Both the position numbers and the translations under genes were made by a program. From Eutreptiella sp. 'Long Island Sound 2002' (Eukaryota > Euglenozoa > Euglenophyceae > Eutreptiales > Eutreptiaceae): a stretch of 64,000 nt of DNA. The notes under the pieces are model-generated. The model was not told where the DNA came from, ran no database searches, and saw only the letters and a program-made list of their open reading frames with translations. Shown here one piece after another: positions 20,449-31,257 of the stretch. Numbering within the stretch: position 1 is the first letter of the stretch; each line of letters opens with the position of its first letter. The stretch spans positions 103,235,367 to 103,299,366 of the forward strand of contig OZ038381.1 of NCBI GenBank assembly GCA_964036045.1. The letters are read 5' to 3'.

Positions 20449-21864
20449 ATGCAAGAAGTATCACTTTGCGCATTATCCCCTCCCATCACATACACACACC
20501 CGCCGAACATTGGATACCTACAGCATGACGAATTTTGGAGACAGTGGGATGACATCGCACATGCACGTGCACAACTTCTTGCGCAGTTCCCTTGCCCCTG
20601 GGACAGCGTGGCAGCGCCCCTGATGCAATCCAACCGGTCGCTTTTGAAGTGCCCGGATCGTAGACGCAGGAGGATTGCTAGGCTGTCCCAGTTAGCTGAC
20701 TTTGAGGATTCGAACGAAGAAGATCGATTTATATACGTTATTTGTGGCCCCTTTGCCCCGTATGTTGGTCAAACCGGCTGCATTACTGCAGCGCGGTCGC
20801 TCATGCAACGTTATAAAGACCACCTCAAGAGAGCGAAAACATTGAACAAACATTTCCAAGGCCCAAAGCGGCGCAGGTATCGGAAGCTCTTCGCTCTCGG
20901 CAAGCTCCCCTCCCTAGCGCGCCTGGTAGCACGAAATGGGCCCGCCCCGGCCACCATTTTTCCATTGCAGAAAGTGAAGCCTGATACCCACGGGGGACAA
21001 CCAGAACGGTGGTGGGTGAGAGTTCTCGCGCCCACGCTCAACAAAGTTTTACCTTTTGGTGGCACAGATAGATTACGATGGGAGGCACTGTTGCAGCAAA
21101 CGCAACCCACAGCTGAGAACAGCACTGTAACGGCGTGGATCCAAGATATTGTGAATGCACAAGGTCAAGGTTACTCCGCCGAGCACGCGCTTGCGCTGGC
21201 AACCGAAGCAGTGGGACACGTAGGACACAAGCTTTTTGAGTGTTTCTTCCATTGCGTGCAGAATCTTGCGAAGGCAGAATGGGGCATCCCACCGTCTAGA
21301 CGCCTGTTGGTCCGGATACCATGCTACGATGAGCAGGTCATCAAGCAGGTCCAATATACCCTTAAACGCTCCCTCTTTTGTACGAGTCTTCCGCTTGTCG
21401 TGTCGACTTGGTACGCAAAGGCATTGAGGGTCTTGCCTGACTCGGCAGACTCCGTGGCAGCTGCGACGCGGCCCATGACACGCCCCAACACCCCCTTGCG
21501 CGTTGCGCGGCTACTGTCCACCAACCAAGTTGCGCTGCAAGCGCAGCAACATATTGTCCACTGCGCCGACAAACCTGTATTGAAGTACACAACATTGCCA
21601 GACCCACAGGCCTCGAAGCCGATGGGACACGCGATGGTGGAAAACCAACGGTATTGTGCCGGTACCTACCTGCAGCAGCAGCATACCTTGCTCCAAAATA
21701 ATGTAGGGCACCCGGTGCTGAGGCACCCGTGGCAGTGGGGACTTGTGATCTCCAAAATTCCGGCATACCTTATGGGTAGTAAGGCACTTTCCAAGGTGCT
21801 AGACTGCCCGACCTCCCTTGAACCGGCCATGCAGAGACTGCAAAGCAGTTTGCAGAAAAAATGA
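20449..21864 (+). CDS. GIY-YIG endonuclease domain protein of PLE-2
   Basis: The open frame is 471 codons. Residues about 98-200 fit a GIY-YIG nuclease: RFIYVICG (GIY-like strand), YVGQTG (YIG strand), then R..Q.YKDHLKRAK (Arg and His helix) and, after LYRKLF-type and P-rich segments, an E..W motif (QPERWWVRVL) that supplies the catalytic Glu. In retroelements of the Penelope group this domain nicks target DNA for target-primed reverse transcription. Residues 220-470 are helical and unassigned. The initiator Met is uncertain because the frame is open to 20449 only. The stop at 21862-21864 is followed by a broken stretch before the RT. Confidence 0.65.
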   Translation: MQEVSLCALSPPITYTHPPNIGYLQHDEFWRQWDDIAHARAQLLAQFPCPWDSVAAPLMQSNRSLLKCPDRRRRRIARLSQLADFEDSNEEDRFIYVICGPFAPYVGQTGCITAARSLMQRYKDHLKRAKTLNKHFQGPKRRRYRKLFALGKLPSLARLVARNGPAPATIFPLQKVKPDTHGGQPERWWVRVLAPTLNKVLPFGGTDRLRWEALLQQTQPTAENSTVTAWIQDIVNAQGQGYSAEHALALATEAVGHVGHKLFECFFHCVQNLAKAEWGIPPSRRLLVRIPCYDEQVIKQVQYTLKRSLFCTSLPLVVSTWYAKALRVLPDSADSVAAATRPMTRPNTPLRVARLLSTNQVALQAQQHIVHCADKPVLKYTTLPDPQASKPMGHAMVENQRYCAGTYLQQQHTLLQNNVGHPVLRHPWQWGLVISKIPAYLMGSKALSKVLDCPTSLEPAMQRLQSSLQKK

Positions 21865-22324
21865 ACTCCGCAGTGCGCGACCCGCCCCTCTAACACGGCG
21901 TCAGGCGACACACCGCTGATGCAATCAGAGCAGGCGATTGATACCGTGCAGGAGCTACGTGCACTGGTTACAGCAGAGGCGGACCGGCGTGCTATGGGGA
22001 ATGCGTTCCACGCTGCACGAGGCACGCATCTTGCGCGATATCCTCCTAGGTGACAGATTCCTGGTGTGGGGCTCGGCGGCTTTGCCGGCTATGGCGAATT
22101 AAGGCGGTGGCGCTGTTCCAGATTGTTGACAAAGCCAGGAACCGAGATGTGGTTTCACACGCCCTGCAGGCGCGTATGGGCCGAGCCTTCCTACGTAGTT
22201 AAGCAACTTTTCTGCAGTGGCTGGGGGAGGTCCTGTCTAAGAAAGCTGAGCACGGTGCCACACCACCCCCGTGGGATGTGGCCCCACCATCCTTTTTTAA
22301 TATGCTAAAATAGAAGTCACAGGA

Positions 22325-23860
22325 GTGTCCCCCCGCGACCCCCCTTCTGAAATGGCGAGATGTGATCTCATTTCTGAAACACACCTTTGGAGGATGGGGG
22401 CGTCTGGTGGGACGCGCATACAACTGGTTGTGCTGGACGTAGCAGGACGGGTGTTTTCTTTTGGGTCTCAAAATATGTTAGGTGTCAGGGACCAAATTAT
22501 GGCAGCTACGAGGTTAGTTGGGCGGGAGGGGGATATGCGTTGCCTGGAGCAAGACATGGAAGATATGTACTGGGAAGTGCCTAAAGATGAAATGCTGCAA
22601 AGCCTTACGTGGGCGATAGACCTATTGTCCAAAGGAAAAACTGAACTGTTGTTCTCCCTCGCCAAAGGTGGACTCAATGAGTTGTACAGAGTATGCACAG
22701 CATCCAGCGACCACTTTGTGGTGATTACTGGACGGCAGGCGAAAACATATGTCGAATTTGAATTGTTTGACAATTGTTTTTTCACCATGGGACCTTTGAT
22801 CATGTTGCAGGGCACCACAGGTATTCCCGTTGGGGCTTTCTTAAGTGCGCAGCTCACGGAACTGTGGTGTATCTGGCGCGAGGTGACGCCAATGCGTCGG
22901 GACTGTAGGGTGAAGACAGAGGAGAAGTTTGCTGCACACTGCACACACCATTTTGCAGTGCCTGCCACCCTACACCTGATTAACCCGTTGGATTTTTCTA
23001 TGAGTCCTGATGGGCAAGGTATGATAAGCGAAGCAGACATTCATCACTCCCCGAATGTGCCTGAGGTCACCCATGATGTCCTGATTGAGGGAGGTTTTCA
23101 AGGGCCGTACAGATCAATGGAAAAGCTTTTCGGCTGCATTCAGCTACCGGGTCTAACACTGTCCCTCGTCAGCTCTACCCCCTGGGACGGTTCGCCGATC
23201 GGTAGACTGGGAGTGCTACTGAAGAACTGCCCGCGCAAGCAAAGGGACAGGGTGCGTGAGTTTTACTCAGATTTCTCACCTGTGGCCGCCCTACTAGGGG
23301 AGATGTTGAGTAATGAGGAGGCGCCGACCGTGGAGCCAGGTGATTCACCGCTGTGTCTGATTTCACGCTTTCGCAACAACATCTATCTGTTGCTTTGCAA
23401 TGTGCCGACAAGCTGCCTGCCACAAGTTAAGCAGGCGCCAAGTGCCCTCCTCAGGGTGGTATACGGCATTAGGCTGAAGTGGGAGCCGCATGGTGCATAC
23501 GTTGCCTAGGGGGAGGGCAAAATTTCTAAACGGCATGGGACCTCGGTCCAACTGCTGAGGAAGGCCTGTACATTATCACTGGATGATCCACCGAGTGATG
23601 TTGAATGGGGTTACTGGGTTGATAAAGCTAGCCCTCATGCGAAGCAGGTCTGGAAGTCCCAATTTCCTTCCCTGTTGGTGAAATGTATGTGGTATGCCCT
23701 CACCACGACAGATTTTGTCACCATCTCCGCTCCGTGATGTGGGGGATGGGGGCCAAGTCTTACCCGGGGAAGTGGTGGCACCCCACGCTCCGGCGACTAT
23801 TCCACAAACACGCCTGGCATAGGGTGGTGTGCGTTCAAAAGCTGCTGCAGTGAGTTGACG
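22325..23860 (+). pseudogene. Penelope-like reverse transcriptase of PLE-2 (degenerate)
   Basis: The frame is open to 23509, then shifted pieces follow to about 23850. Motif A is EQDMEDMYWEV, and motif B is GIPVGAFLSAQLTELW. The motif C position reads SRFRNNIYL, so both aspartates of the usual YxDD box are Asn. YGIRLKWE follows, and the thumb (shifted frame) contains GKWWHPTLRRLF, matching GWWKPQFLRC in PLE-1. The missing catalytic Asp and the frame breaks argue for an inactive copy. PLE-1's YxDN suggests the box was already divergent in the family. Confidence 0.65.
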
Positions 23861-24603
23861 AGGGCACTTGCCGGCGCGCAACTGACCATGCTATGATTTT
23901 ACTCTGACCATCATACGTGAAGCCACACTGTGGGTGGAGGGGCATAGGGGTGAGGGAAAGTTTCGGGCCGGCGAGTGCTGCGCACTACGCAACAGCCCTA
24001 CTCTTTCCCTCTTTCACATTTTTGTGGTGTATGCAGAACTGTTTCCGAGGTGCACACAGGACCACGGTTGGCGGTGTACAGCGCGTGCGACCATTGGCGC
24101 GTGAAAGAACCCGCAGATGCCAGAATCGCCTGTTCAAAAGTGGGGTTTGAGACTAACTTGCAGATTCTGTAGACCAATGCCAGTTTTTTGAGTACCAATC
24201 TTATTTTTAATACTAGTTTGATTTTTGTGCACGTGCAAATCCAGTTTTCCGACCTGGCGAAATGACCGCAAGCTGTGCAGTGTGACAACTTTTGATTCCA
24301 CCAGCCTCAGACAATGACCAGACACACCACAGACCCGTCTCCGCTGTTTAGTTGCTATGTATGGCGTATGGAAGCATGAGATACGGTTGTACAACAAGTC
24401 CACATGGTATGTGCACAAACAAACTACATAAGCCAAGAGGGACACCAAACGAAAGCGATAGGGCGCAGAGCAGAGATTGAACACAATTGAAGTGATGTGC
24501 TTGTCATGGAGAACACGCCGTTCAATAATGTCTGCAGCTCATGTACATGTGAACAGTCTTCGTGTTTGGACTCGTCGTGACCCTCTTGGCGCTGTAACAA
24601 CTA
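23861..24603. other. PLE-2 3' region, no gene seen
   Basis: No supported ORF. It holds AT-rich and unique-looking sequence up to the junction with the 15-bp TE-B segment at 24604. Confidence 0.4.
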
Positions 24604-24819
24604 TGATGGGTGACGTCAATTAATTAATGTGTGGGATGCGTTGTTCTAGGGCGTGGTGTGGAACCCCCCCAATTTTGGTGTTGTTAATGTGGTTGGAACC
24701 CAGAATTTCACATGTTACATGGGTGCACTATGATGCAACAATGTGCCTTGCATGTCTCGTTTGCTCGGTATTACCCGTTTTGCACTTTTTGCGATTTGGT
24801 CTTTTTGTGCTCTAACTAG

Positions 24820-24995
24820 TTAGAACGGGGTTAGAACAGGGTTAGAGCACTAGTTATCGCGCGGGTCATCGCGCGATAACATAGTTATCGCGGGGGTTAT
24901 CGCGCGATAACCTAGGTATCGCGGGGGTTATCGCGCTAGTTATCGCGCAATAACTAGTTATCGCGCGAGTTATCGCGTAGGTTATCGCGCTTCAT
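24820..24995. repeat. TE-B 5' subterminal TAGTTATCGCGCGATAACTA array
   Basis: Repeats of GTTATCGCGCGATAAC and CTAACTAGTTAGA-type palindromes lie before the acceptor (TTCTCTTTAG, about 25029) of the first coding exon. A shorter version is at 17760-17870. Confidence 0.7.
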
Positions 24996-25050
24996 TTTCT
25001 CTTGTTCCATGTTTCCCCTCTTCTCTTTAGCTCTCAAATACTCTACAATG

Positions 25051-27130
25051 GCCCTTGCTGCTGCCCACGCTTGGTGCGAGCACCATCAAAAGCTGCTTGG
25101 GGTCCGTCGCCTTGGCGGTCCCGAGGGGTTTACGATGGGTGACGTCAACACGAGGCGCCCTGTGGCGAGTCGTTTTGAACATGGTGTGGACTTTGGACTC
25201 ATCGTCCATAAGTCCCCCTTCATGGCCGACGAGAAAGACCCCCTGGTTCTCAGCAACTACATCTTCGAGTTGCTAGAGGTAAATCCAGGGGTTGCTGGAT
25301 TTTTGATGCAGCTGCATCCGGAGGATGTGGACGCGGTGGTGGAGTCCGTCACCGCCCATGCCGAGAAGGGTGCGGGGACGAAGACGACCTTTTATGTGGG
25401 TCAGGAGGAAGAGGAGGAAGTGGAGGAGGAACTGGAGGAGGTGGAGGAGGTGGGGGCTGGGAGGGGGAAGGGCAAGCCCCACAACCCCCTCAGGATTAGT
25501 GTCTAGAAGGTAACGATCCGACCTGGTAAGGGGAAGGGGAAGTCGAATGGTTGGTTCCCCCAACCCCTCACCCACAACACCCGCCGGGTCTGCACAGAGG
25601 ACCCCGAAACCAAGCTCCCCATGCACTACCTTTGCCCCCCAAGGGAGTGGGAGCGTGAGTGGTATGGGGTCTCCACTCCCAACATTTTTTCGGGGCACGG
25701 GGTGATTATTTATCCTTTTGGGGCAACACCCCCCCTTGTTGGGGAGGCGGAGGAGGTGGTTGCCGCCGAGCCGTTGGGGGCCTTTAATAGGGACCCCAAT
25801 GACCTTGTGCTCAATGTGGGGGGAAGGCTGGTGGTCAACCACGTCCTGGAGCAAGATTTTTTGAGTGGTGTGCAGCTGGACACCCTTTTGGAAGATGTGG
25901 ATAGGGTGCCTCTCACAGAGAAGGCACCCATCTTCAACGAGAACCCCCCCCATTGTGGGCAGGCCCCAAGATTCTGGGACCCGCCGCACATTGTATGGCA
26001 ACTATGGGGCCGCCAACCACCACAAGCACAACCCCCACAAGCTCCACTATCTGCCAGCCCTCGAAAGGGTCGCAGATCGTGTGCTTGAGACTGCGAAGAA
26101 GAGTGTGGTGCGGGGGGGTTGGGTGGAGCTGCACCATCCTTGAAATGGCTGAACTTTCGAGCTATGACCACACCCCCCAGCACCTTCATCGCGATGCCCC
26201 CCCCCTACACCATTCCCGAAGGCACATTGATTGTCAATTGCCTCATTATGCTCACCCATAATCATGAGGCCGAGGATGGGTCGCATTTTCTTTTTGTGCC
26301 CTCCAGCAGTTCGGGGTTCTCTGACCCTTGGGTGGAGAGGGCTCTGCCAGTCAAGAGGGGCACTGCTTTTTTTTTAATGCCCTTGATGTCCACTGGGGGT
26401 CGGGCATTCCAAAGGCCTCGCCCACTAGTGTGACCAATCCTCGCCTCATGGCATTCTTTGCAATCGAGCTAACCCAAGGCCCTAATCTTCGATTCCCCAA
26501 CCTGCATGTCACCCAGTCCATCAAGCGGCCCCAGCTGGGGGCACCTGGTGGCCGGGTGGCCAAGACCGTCCCCTGTGAGGGGGCGGTTAGGTGTAGGGGG
26601 AAGGTCGTAGCCAAGTGCTACGGCTGCCACCGGGCGGCTTTGTGCGCAACCCACAAAGATGGCCTTTGTGTGCCATGCCATGAGGGGGAGGAGGTGGAGC
26701 GGGGGGAGGAGGAGGAGTTGGTGGAGGACCCCAACGGGGTCAGCCTTGAGCAATGTGCTCAGTGCTTGCTCCCGGTGGGAACAACCACCGCGCATTTTTT
26801 GTTGTCGGGCCGGGGAGGGGTCGTAGGCCACCCTGATCAGTGCCCCTTGGCCAAGGTGTGCCATGGGGAGGCACTGCCTTGGCCCACCCTGCAAGGGCAT
26901 GTGTGGATTAGGGTGCCGCCGGGGTGCATTTTGGTGGTGAGGAAGGGATTGTATGGAGGAGTGGCAAGGGTGGCTCTTGAGGTGGAGGGGGTGGCCCAGG
27001 TGGTGAAGTGGAGGCAAGTGGGGGAGTATGCAGCCGTCACGGACTTCGTGTGGCTGCGGAGGATGAACCTGGTGCTGGACGACCCCAAGAAGGAGGGCAA
27101 AGCATGTGCCCATGTCACCAGGTATGAAAA
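25051..27130 (+). pseudogene. TE-B N-terminal protein and oxygenase-like domain (broken)
   Basis: It starts MALAAAHAWCEHHQK and reads about 150 codons with a Glu-rich stretch. A TAG follows at 25504-25506 (CTAG, probably a former Trp codon), then the same frame continues to about 26088. The oxygenase-like core is shifted: HLHRD (about 26180, HxD) lies in one frame. The following IPEGTLIVN, LDVHWGSG (distal His) and NPRLMAFF (Arg) lie in others, with T-tract indels near 26370. The TE-A equivalents are VHSDHN, FHRGAV and GRYTLF. Downstream (26530-27130) is a Cys-rich segment with KCYGCHRAALCATHKDGLCVPCH (possible zinc binding), then a strand-rich domain ending near a donor at about 27120. Confidence 0.5.
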
Positions 27131-27317
27131 CCGCCCACTACACCTTGCACCAACCCCTGCTCTAACTAGTTATCGCGCTAGGTTATCGCGTTCTAACTAG
27201 GTGCTCTCACTAGTTATCGTGCTGGGTTATCGCGTTCTGACTAGTTATCGCGGGGGTTATCGCGGGGGCTATCGCACTAGTTATCACCTGGTTTTTTTGT
27301 TTTTTTTGTTCTTCCTA
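27131..27317. repeat. TE-B intron filled with TAGTTATCGCG repeats
   Basis: It starts after the candidate donor CACCAG/GTATGA (27121) and ends in TTCTTCCTAG (about 27317). The interior contains CTAACTAGTTATCGCG and GTTATCGCGG repeats plus a T-rich acceptor tract. Confidence 0.65.
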
Positions 27318-28067
27318 GGCCACCGTCCTGCGGCTGCCGCGTGTCTTCGTCAATGAGGCAGCCGAGGCAGCAGCAGCAGCAGCAGCAGCAAGAGGAGCAG
27401 CAGAAGCAGCACGGGCACGGGCCGCCAAGCCGGTGGCGGGCCCTGCGGAGCTGGAGGGGGAGGGGAGGCTGCCGGAGGGGGCAGCCTGCATTCGGGGGAG
27501 CCGGCGGACGAGACCTGCCGGATGGGGGGGACCGGATGGTACCGGCACGTCACCATAACGGAGAAGGAGGGGGGGTATGAGAGGAAGACCAACCTCACCC
27601 TCCCCTCCTATGTGTGGGTTGGGGGGTAAACGGCCAAATGGCCGAATGCCGCTGAGGGGGAAACGGTGGCGGTTTTTTTGTGTTTGTCTGGGATGAGTGA
27701 CCCCCCCAAAAGGAAAAATTATTTTTTGTTGAGGTTGTGCTTCAAGTTTAATTTAATTTAAATTCATTGATGAAACATCGGGGGAGTACACTGGGAGGAA
27801 AGTGTAGCAAAAGCTGCACAGGGGGGGGGGGGGTGCATCCACCAGGTTGGGGGGTACGAGGCCCCCCAATCTGTGTGTGATGCAACCGCCGCATGGGTCC
27901 AGTTGTATGCGCCCAAGGGGGGAAGGCCCACCAAGCATATGAAGTGGGGGGCTGAGGTGGTGGTCGTTGAGCTCGATGCCCCCCCCCCCCCCCCCCAAGG
28001 GTAAGGCCCCCACCCCCTCCCCCAAGCCGTCGAAGGTGGCCAAGGTGGCGGCCCAGCCCCCCCCTTA
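27318..28067 (+). pseudogene. TE-B beta-domain exon, split by TE-C
   Basis: After the acceptor, an Ala tract encoded by CAG repeats (27366-27390) is followed by a shifted frame with YERKTNLTLPSYVWVGG. This corresponds to the TE-A exon segment with MVQFPMWMKG. A later frame (WVQLYAPKGGRPTKHMKWGAEVVVVELDAP) runs towards the TE-C insertion at 28066-28067. The coiled-coil half is on the other side (38763-39215). Confidence 0.45.
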
Positions 28068-28259
28068 TGGTGAGCATAACCTGGCATACTAGGAATACCT
28101 GGTAGGATACAGGTAAAAAAGGGGGTTTTGGGAGAAAGGAGTACGTGGCACGTACAAGTGGCTACTAATATACAATGCACAATGCATGCATAGGTGAGTT
28201 GGGGAATACCTCTAGTTTGCCAATTGTGATGATCAATGTTGTGTTTGAAACTACCCCAT

Positions 28260-28360
28260 TTGGGGCTCTTGGGGTATACGGCCGTATACTCAAGGCTCCA
28301 ATACCTCAGTATCCGGCCGTATACTCTGGAGTATACGGCCGTATACTTGGGGTATTTCAT
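28260..28360. repeat. TE-C 5' subterminal GTATACGGCCGTATAC array
   Basis: GTATACGGCCGTATAC and half-sites (GGGGTATACGGCC, CTGGAGTATACGGCCGTATA) lie in the leader before the first recognisable exon. Further copies are at 29870-30040, 31855-31930 and 38464-38560. Confidence 0.7.
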
Positions 28361-28555
28361 GGCACCACGTGGTTGTTTCAAGTTGAAAAATTCCATTGTT
28401 GTGCCTGTTGTGCCCATCTTGTTGCATGCTTTGCCTTTGCCAAACAATTGCACACCACTTGTAACCAATCTAGGCTCATACTTCACTCATGATTGCAATG
28501 TATGTCTCCATGTGTGTCCATTTCAATCCATATTTTATTGCTTCTTGCTCTCCTA

Positions 28556-29034
28556 GGCCCTCTTTTTCTGGCACCGTGACTGATGTGGGCACTCATGCCT
28601 TGCTGAAGAAGTGGGCCGACCACGTAGCTCTCCGCACAGTGCACAGAGGTGTTTACAACCCCGACAGCACACGCGCTGTGTCTTGGGCTTCTCTTGAGAA
28701 TTGTGCTTGGTCCACATTGGACACCCTTGTGGCCCTGGTGAAGATAACGCAACCCGGCGTTGCTCAACCCCACAGCCTCACTGACCGTTTGTTGTCGTTG
28801 TTTGACAACCACCCTAATCTGCAAGCTATTGTGCTGCAGCTCCATGACACGGATGCCCGCGCTGTCGTGGAGCACGTTAAAAAAAGCTGTGGGGGACCAA
28901 ATAGGGGGATGAGTTTGTATTTGAGGGAATGGGAGATGCCGGATGGCTCACTGGCGATTCGAGTCTCGGGGGACCTAGCTGCTTGGTGGCGCAAATGGGA
29001 GCGCAAGGCCCAGCAAGTGCAACGGAGGCATTAG
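28556..29034 (+). CDS. TE-C N-terminal protein exon
   Basis: After the acceptor TTGCTCTCCTAG (about 28555) the frame is open to a TAG at 29032-29034. It is a helical protein of about 160 residues, with LQLHDTDARAVVEHVKKS aligning with MQLHPEDVDAVVESVTAH of TE-B. The upstream start codon exon is not identified. The role is unknown; the position matches the first gene of TE-B. Confidence 0.5.
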
Positions 29035-29700
29035 GAGGACACCGCCCCCCTCTACTCCCTCCACTCCCAATCGCCATGGTCCTGGCATGCCGATTTGGAG
29101 GGCGACACCCTCCCCACCGGGTACAAGGGTACTGGGATGCACCCCTCCCTTTTCTTCCCCCTCACCACCACCCCCCTTTTTGGTGTTGAACACCATAGTG
29201 TCTCCATCCCCGTTGAGGTCGTCGATCATCGTCATGTCCACGACCAGGATTTCAAGCACTGGGGCCATGCTTTCCAAACTCGCTTAATTCTTGTCGATTG
29301 GATGGACAAGGTTCAGGATGAGTATGGGGAACTTAGGGGGGATGCGGGGGTCAACATTTTTTTAATGAGGATTGGCCCGCTGAGACTCGTGCAGGGGACA
29401 GTTACACCCGCCGCACATTTACTCCACCGGAGGGGGGTGCAATGTACAATTTTGCAAGGGAGGTCCTTGTACCCCACTTGGAGACTCATTTGGGTTGGAA
29501 CTGTCCGGTCGTGAATGTTACCACCTTTATTGTGGTGAAGGCCGGTACAGTGGATGTGGAAAAAAAACAGTGTTGGCCCTGGCACCGGCATGGGGGGAAG
29601 TGTGTTGTTGTTATTCATTAAGTGTCATGCATGTGAAAAGGCATGGTCACCGGTGGGTTTTTTTTTTGCCTGTCGTCAGCGCCTTGGTTGCGGCACTTCA
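29035..29700 (+). pseudogene. TE-C strand-rich region (broken)
   Basis: The frame at 29095-29514 contains SIPVEVVDHRHVHDQDF and LILVDWMDKVQDEYGELRG and stops at 29512-29514. Coding-like sequence continues in another frame to about 29620. It occupies the position of the TE-A/TE-B oxygenase region, but I cannot see a clear HxD plus distal His/Arg set, so the oxygenase may be lost or too diverged. Confidence 0.4.
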
Positions 29701-29839
29701 ATTTGAATTTTTCTTTGATCATCAACGTTTTCAACTTCTTCGCGGGATTCTTCAATGGCGTACAAACGTTTTTGCATGTTTGAGGGCGTTACAGTTTGAA
29801 CCAGGGATTTTACGGCGCAATTGTAGCATGCATACCTCA

Positions 29840-30112
29840 CACCCACCCGGTGCCATGGTTTGGCAGTATGGCCTTATACCTTGTGTATACGGCCGTATAC
29901 CCACGGTATGTGACCGTATACTCCCAGTATACGGCCACATACCGCGAGTATACGGCCGTATACCTGCCCACCCATTTCGGGTATACGGCCGTATACTTAG
30001 GGGTATACAACCGTATACTCGGGGGTATACGGCCGTATACTCATATTATTTGTTGCCAATTCTAATCGATTTTGACTTGTTCTTTGTTAGAATTCCACCC
30101 TTTCTTCCCATG
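29840..30112. repeat. TE-C intron with GTATACGGCCGTATAC array
   Basis: Five or more GTATACGGCCGTATAC-type sites lie at 29875-30040, followed by an AT-rich tract and the acceptor TTCCCATGCAG (about 30114). The following exon is in frame with the beta-domain protein. Confidence 0.65.
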
Positions 30113-31230
30113 CAGGTCCAGTACGGTCCTTGGCCACTGCGGAGCATCACTGATTACGAAGTGGCCGACCCCGAGGTGGAGTTGATGGCGCCGAAGGCTG
30201 CCGCGGGCCAAGTGGTCTCCGGTCGGGAGTACGTGGAACCCATTCCGGTGGGTCGGGGGGATGTTGCCAGTGCGCCCTCCGACCTGGCATGCACCACTGG
30301 CAAAGACAGTGGGTACTATTCCCGACTGAATGTCCGTGCAAGTGGTGCACTGTGTGATATTCGCCTGCCCATCAGGGCCATTGCGAATTTGAAGCAGGGG
30401 GTAGTGGTGGCCATTTGGGGGGCTGCACTGTGGAGCAAGAGCTCAGGGAAGGTGCGGGTTTTTTTGAGCACCACGGGGGGAAAATGGAGCATTGCGGACT
30501 CCATCATGGTGCTCCAAAGTTTTGGGGGGGAGCCTGTCCCCCTGGAGCAAACCCTGGCCCTCCAGGCCGAGTTGGCCGCAAGGGCGGGAAACCAGCTTGG
30601 GGGGAGTGGGCTGAAGCGGGCTCATGATCAGCCCGCTGCGGTGAGTGCCACCCCTGCAGCCCCCCCCCACCCAGAAGGTCCCCAAGTTTTCCGGGTCTGC
30701 TGCTGCTGTTGTTGCTGTGAGCTCAGGGGGGCTTGAGGGGTTTGGGGGGGTGGGGGGGGATTGAAGCGGCTGCCCGCCGTGGCGCATGGGAGGCCCTCGG
30801 GGGCCTCGATGCGCCCAGCACCACTGGCATTGTCAGTGGTGTTGTGGCGGGCTTTGGAGGAGTCCCGGCTGAACATCTTCAAGGAGATTGGGAACTTCAG
30901 CCGGACTTCCCTGACCTCGTTAAGGGAGGCCAAAGCCTCAGGAGCTGAAGGCTGCCCATGCTCAGGGTGACGCCAAGGAGAGGAGGATTGTGGACCCTGA
31001 GACCAAGTTGACCGAGGCCACCACAAGTGCCCATGACTGGCATCTCAAGGCCAAGGAGTTGGAGACGCAACTCCAAGCGGCCAAGGCCACTGAGGAGTGG
31101 GCGAGGTCCATTGTGGCCCATATTGTCACACGGACTGCACCCCCACCCCAAGGGTCTGGGAGTCAGGGCAATGGGAGTCAGGGCAGTCAGTCCGCCTCCC
31201 CAGCACGTGGCCTGCCCCCAAAGCCGCAAT
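30113..31230 (+). pseudogene. TE-C beta-domain and coiled-coil protein
   Basis: The first part (to about 30720) reads VQYGPWPLRSITDYEVADPEVE..., then a strand-rich block with VVVAIWGAALWS and VRVFLSTTGGKWS. This corresponds to the TE-A block with AVFIGGTLHQ and WCVHGGQLKQAKRVQW. After frame breaks around 30730 (G-tract), the coiled coil (30990-31230) reads DPETKLTEATTSAHDW and KELETQLQAAKATEEWA and ends in a Gly/Ser-rich tail. It is equivalent to 2162-3433 in TE-A and 38907-39215 in TE-B. Confidence 0.5.
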
Positions 31231-31257
31231 GACTACCCCCATCCAACCCCGCTTTTG

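Larger units (their letters stand above)
18017..24603 (+). mobile_element. PLE-2, Penelope-like retroelement with GIY-YIG upstream of RT
   Basis: The segment lies between two TE-B left ends. Immediately after it, 24604-24618 (GATGGGTGACGTCAA) is the same 15 bp that follows the insertion point in TE-B (25135-25149). This supports a precise insertion at about 18016. The coding order is coiled coil (18203-18925), unknown ORF (19480-20298), GIY-YIG ORF (20449-21864), RT (22325-23860). A nuclease preceding the RT is the permuted Naiad/Chlamys-type arrangement reported for green algae and protists. Confidence 0.65.

Noticed and set aside
18017-24603. Hammerhead ribozyme expected in Penelope-like flanks
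   Set aside because: I searched by eye for CTGATGA...GAAA cores near both ends and found none with supporting stems.
24820-24995. CRISPR-like array
   Set aside because: Repeats are palindromic but vary in length and spacing, have no unique spacers of constant size, and lie in introns of eukaryotic transposons.
27340-27600. Gln-rich plus-strand ORF (CAG repeats) as a transcription factor
   Set aside because: The CAG tract lies in the TE-B exon, where the supported frame reads Ala; there is no DNA-binding domain.
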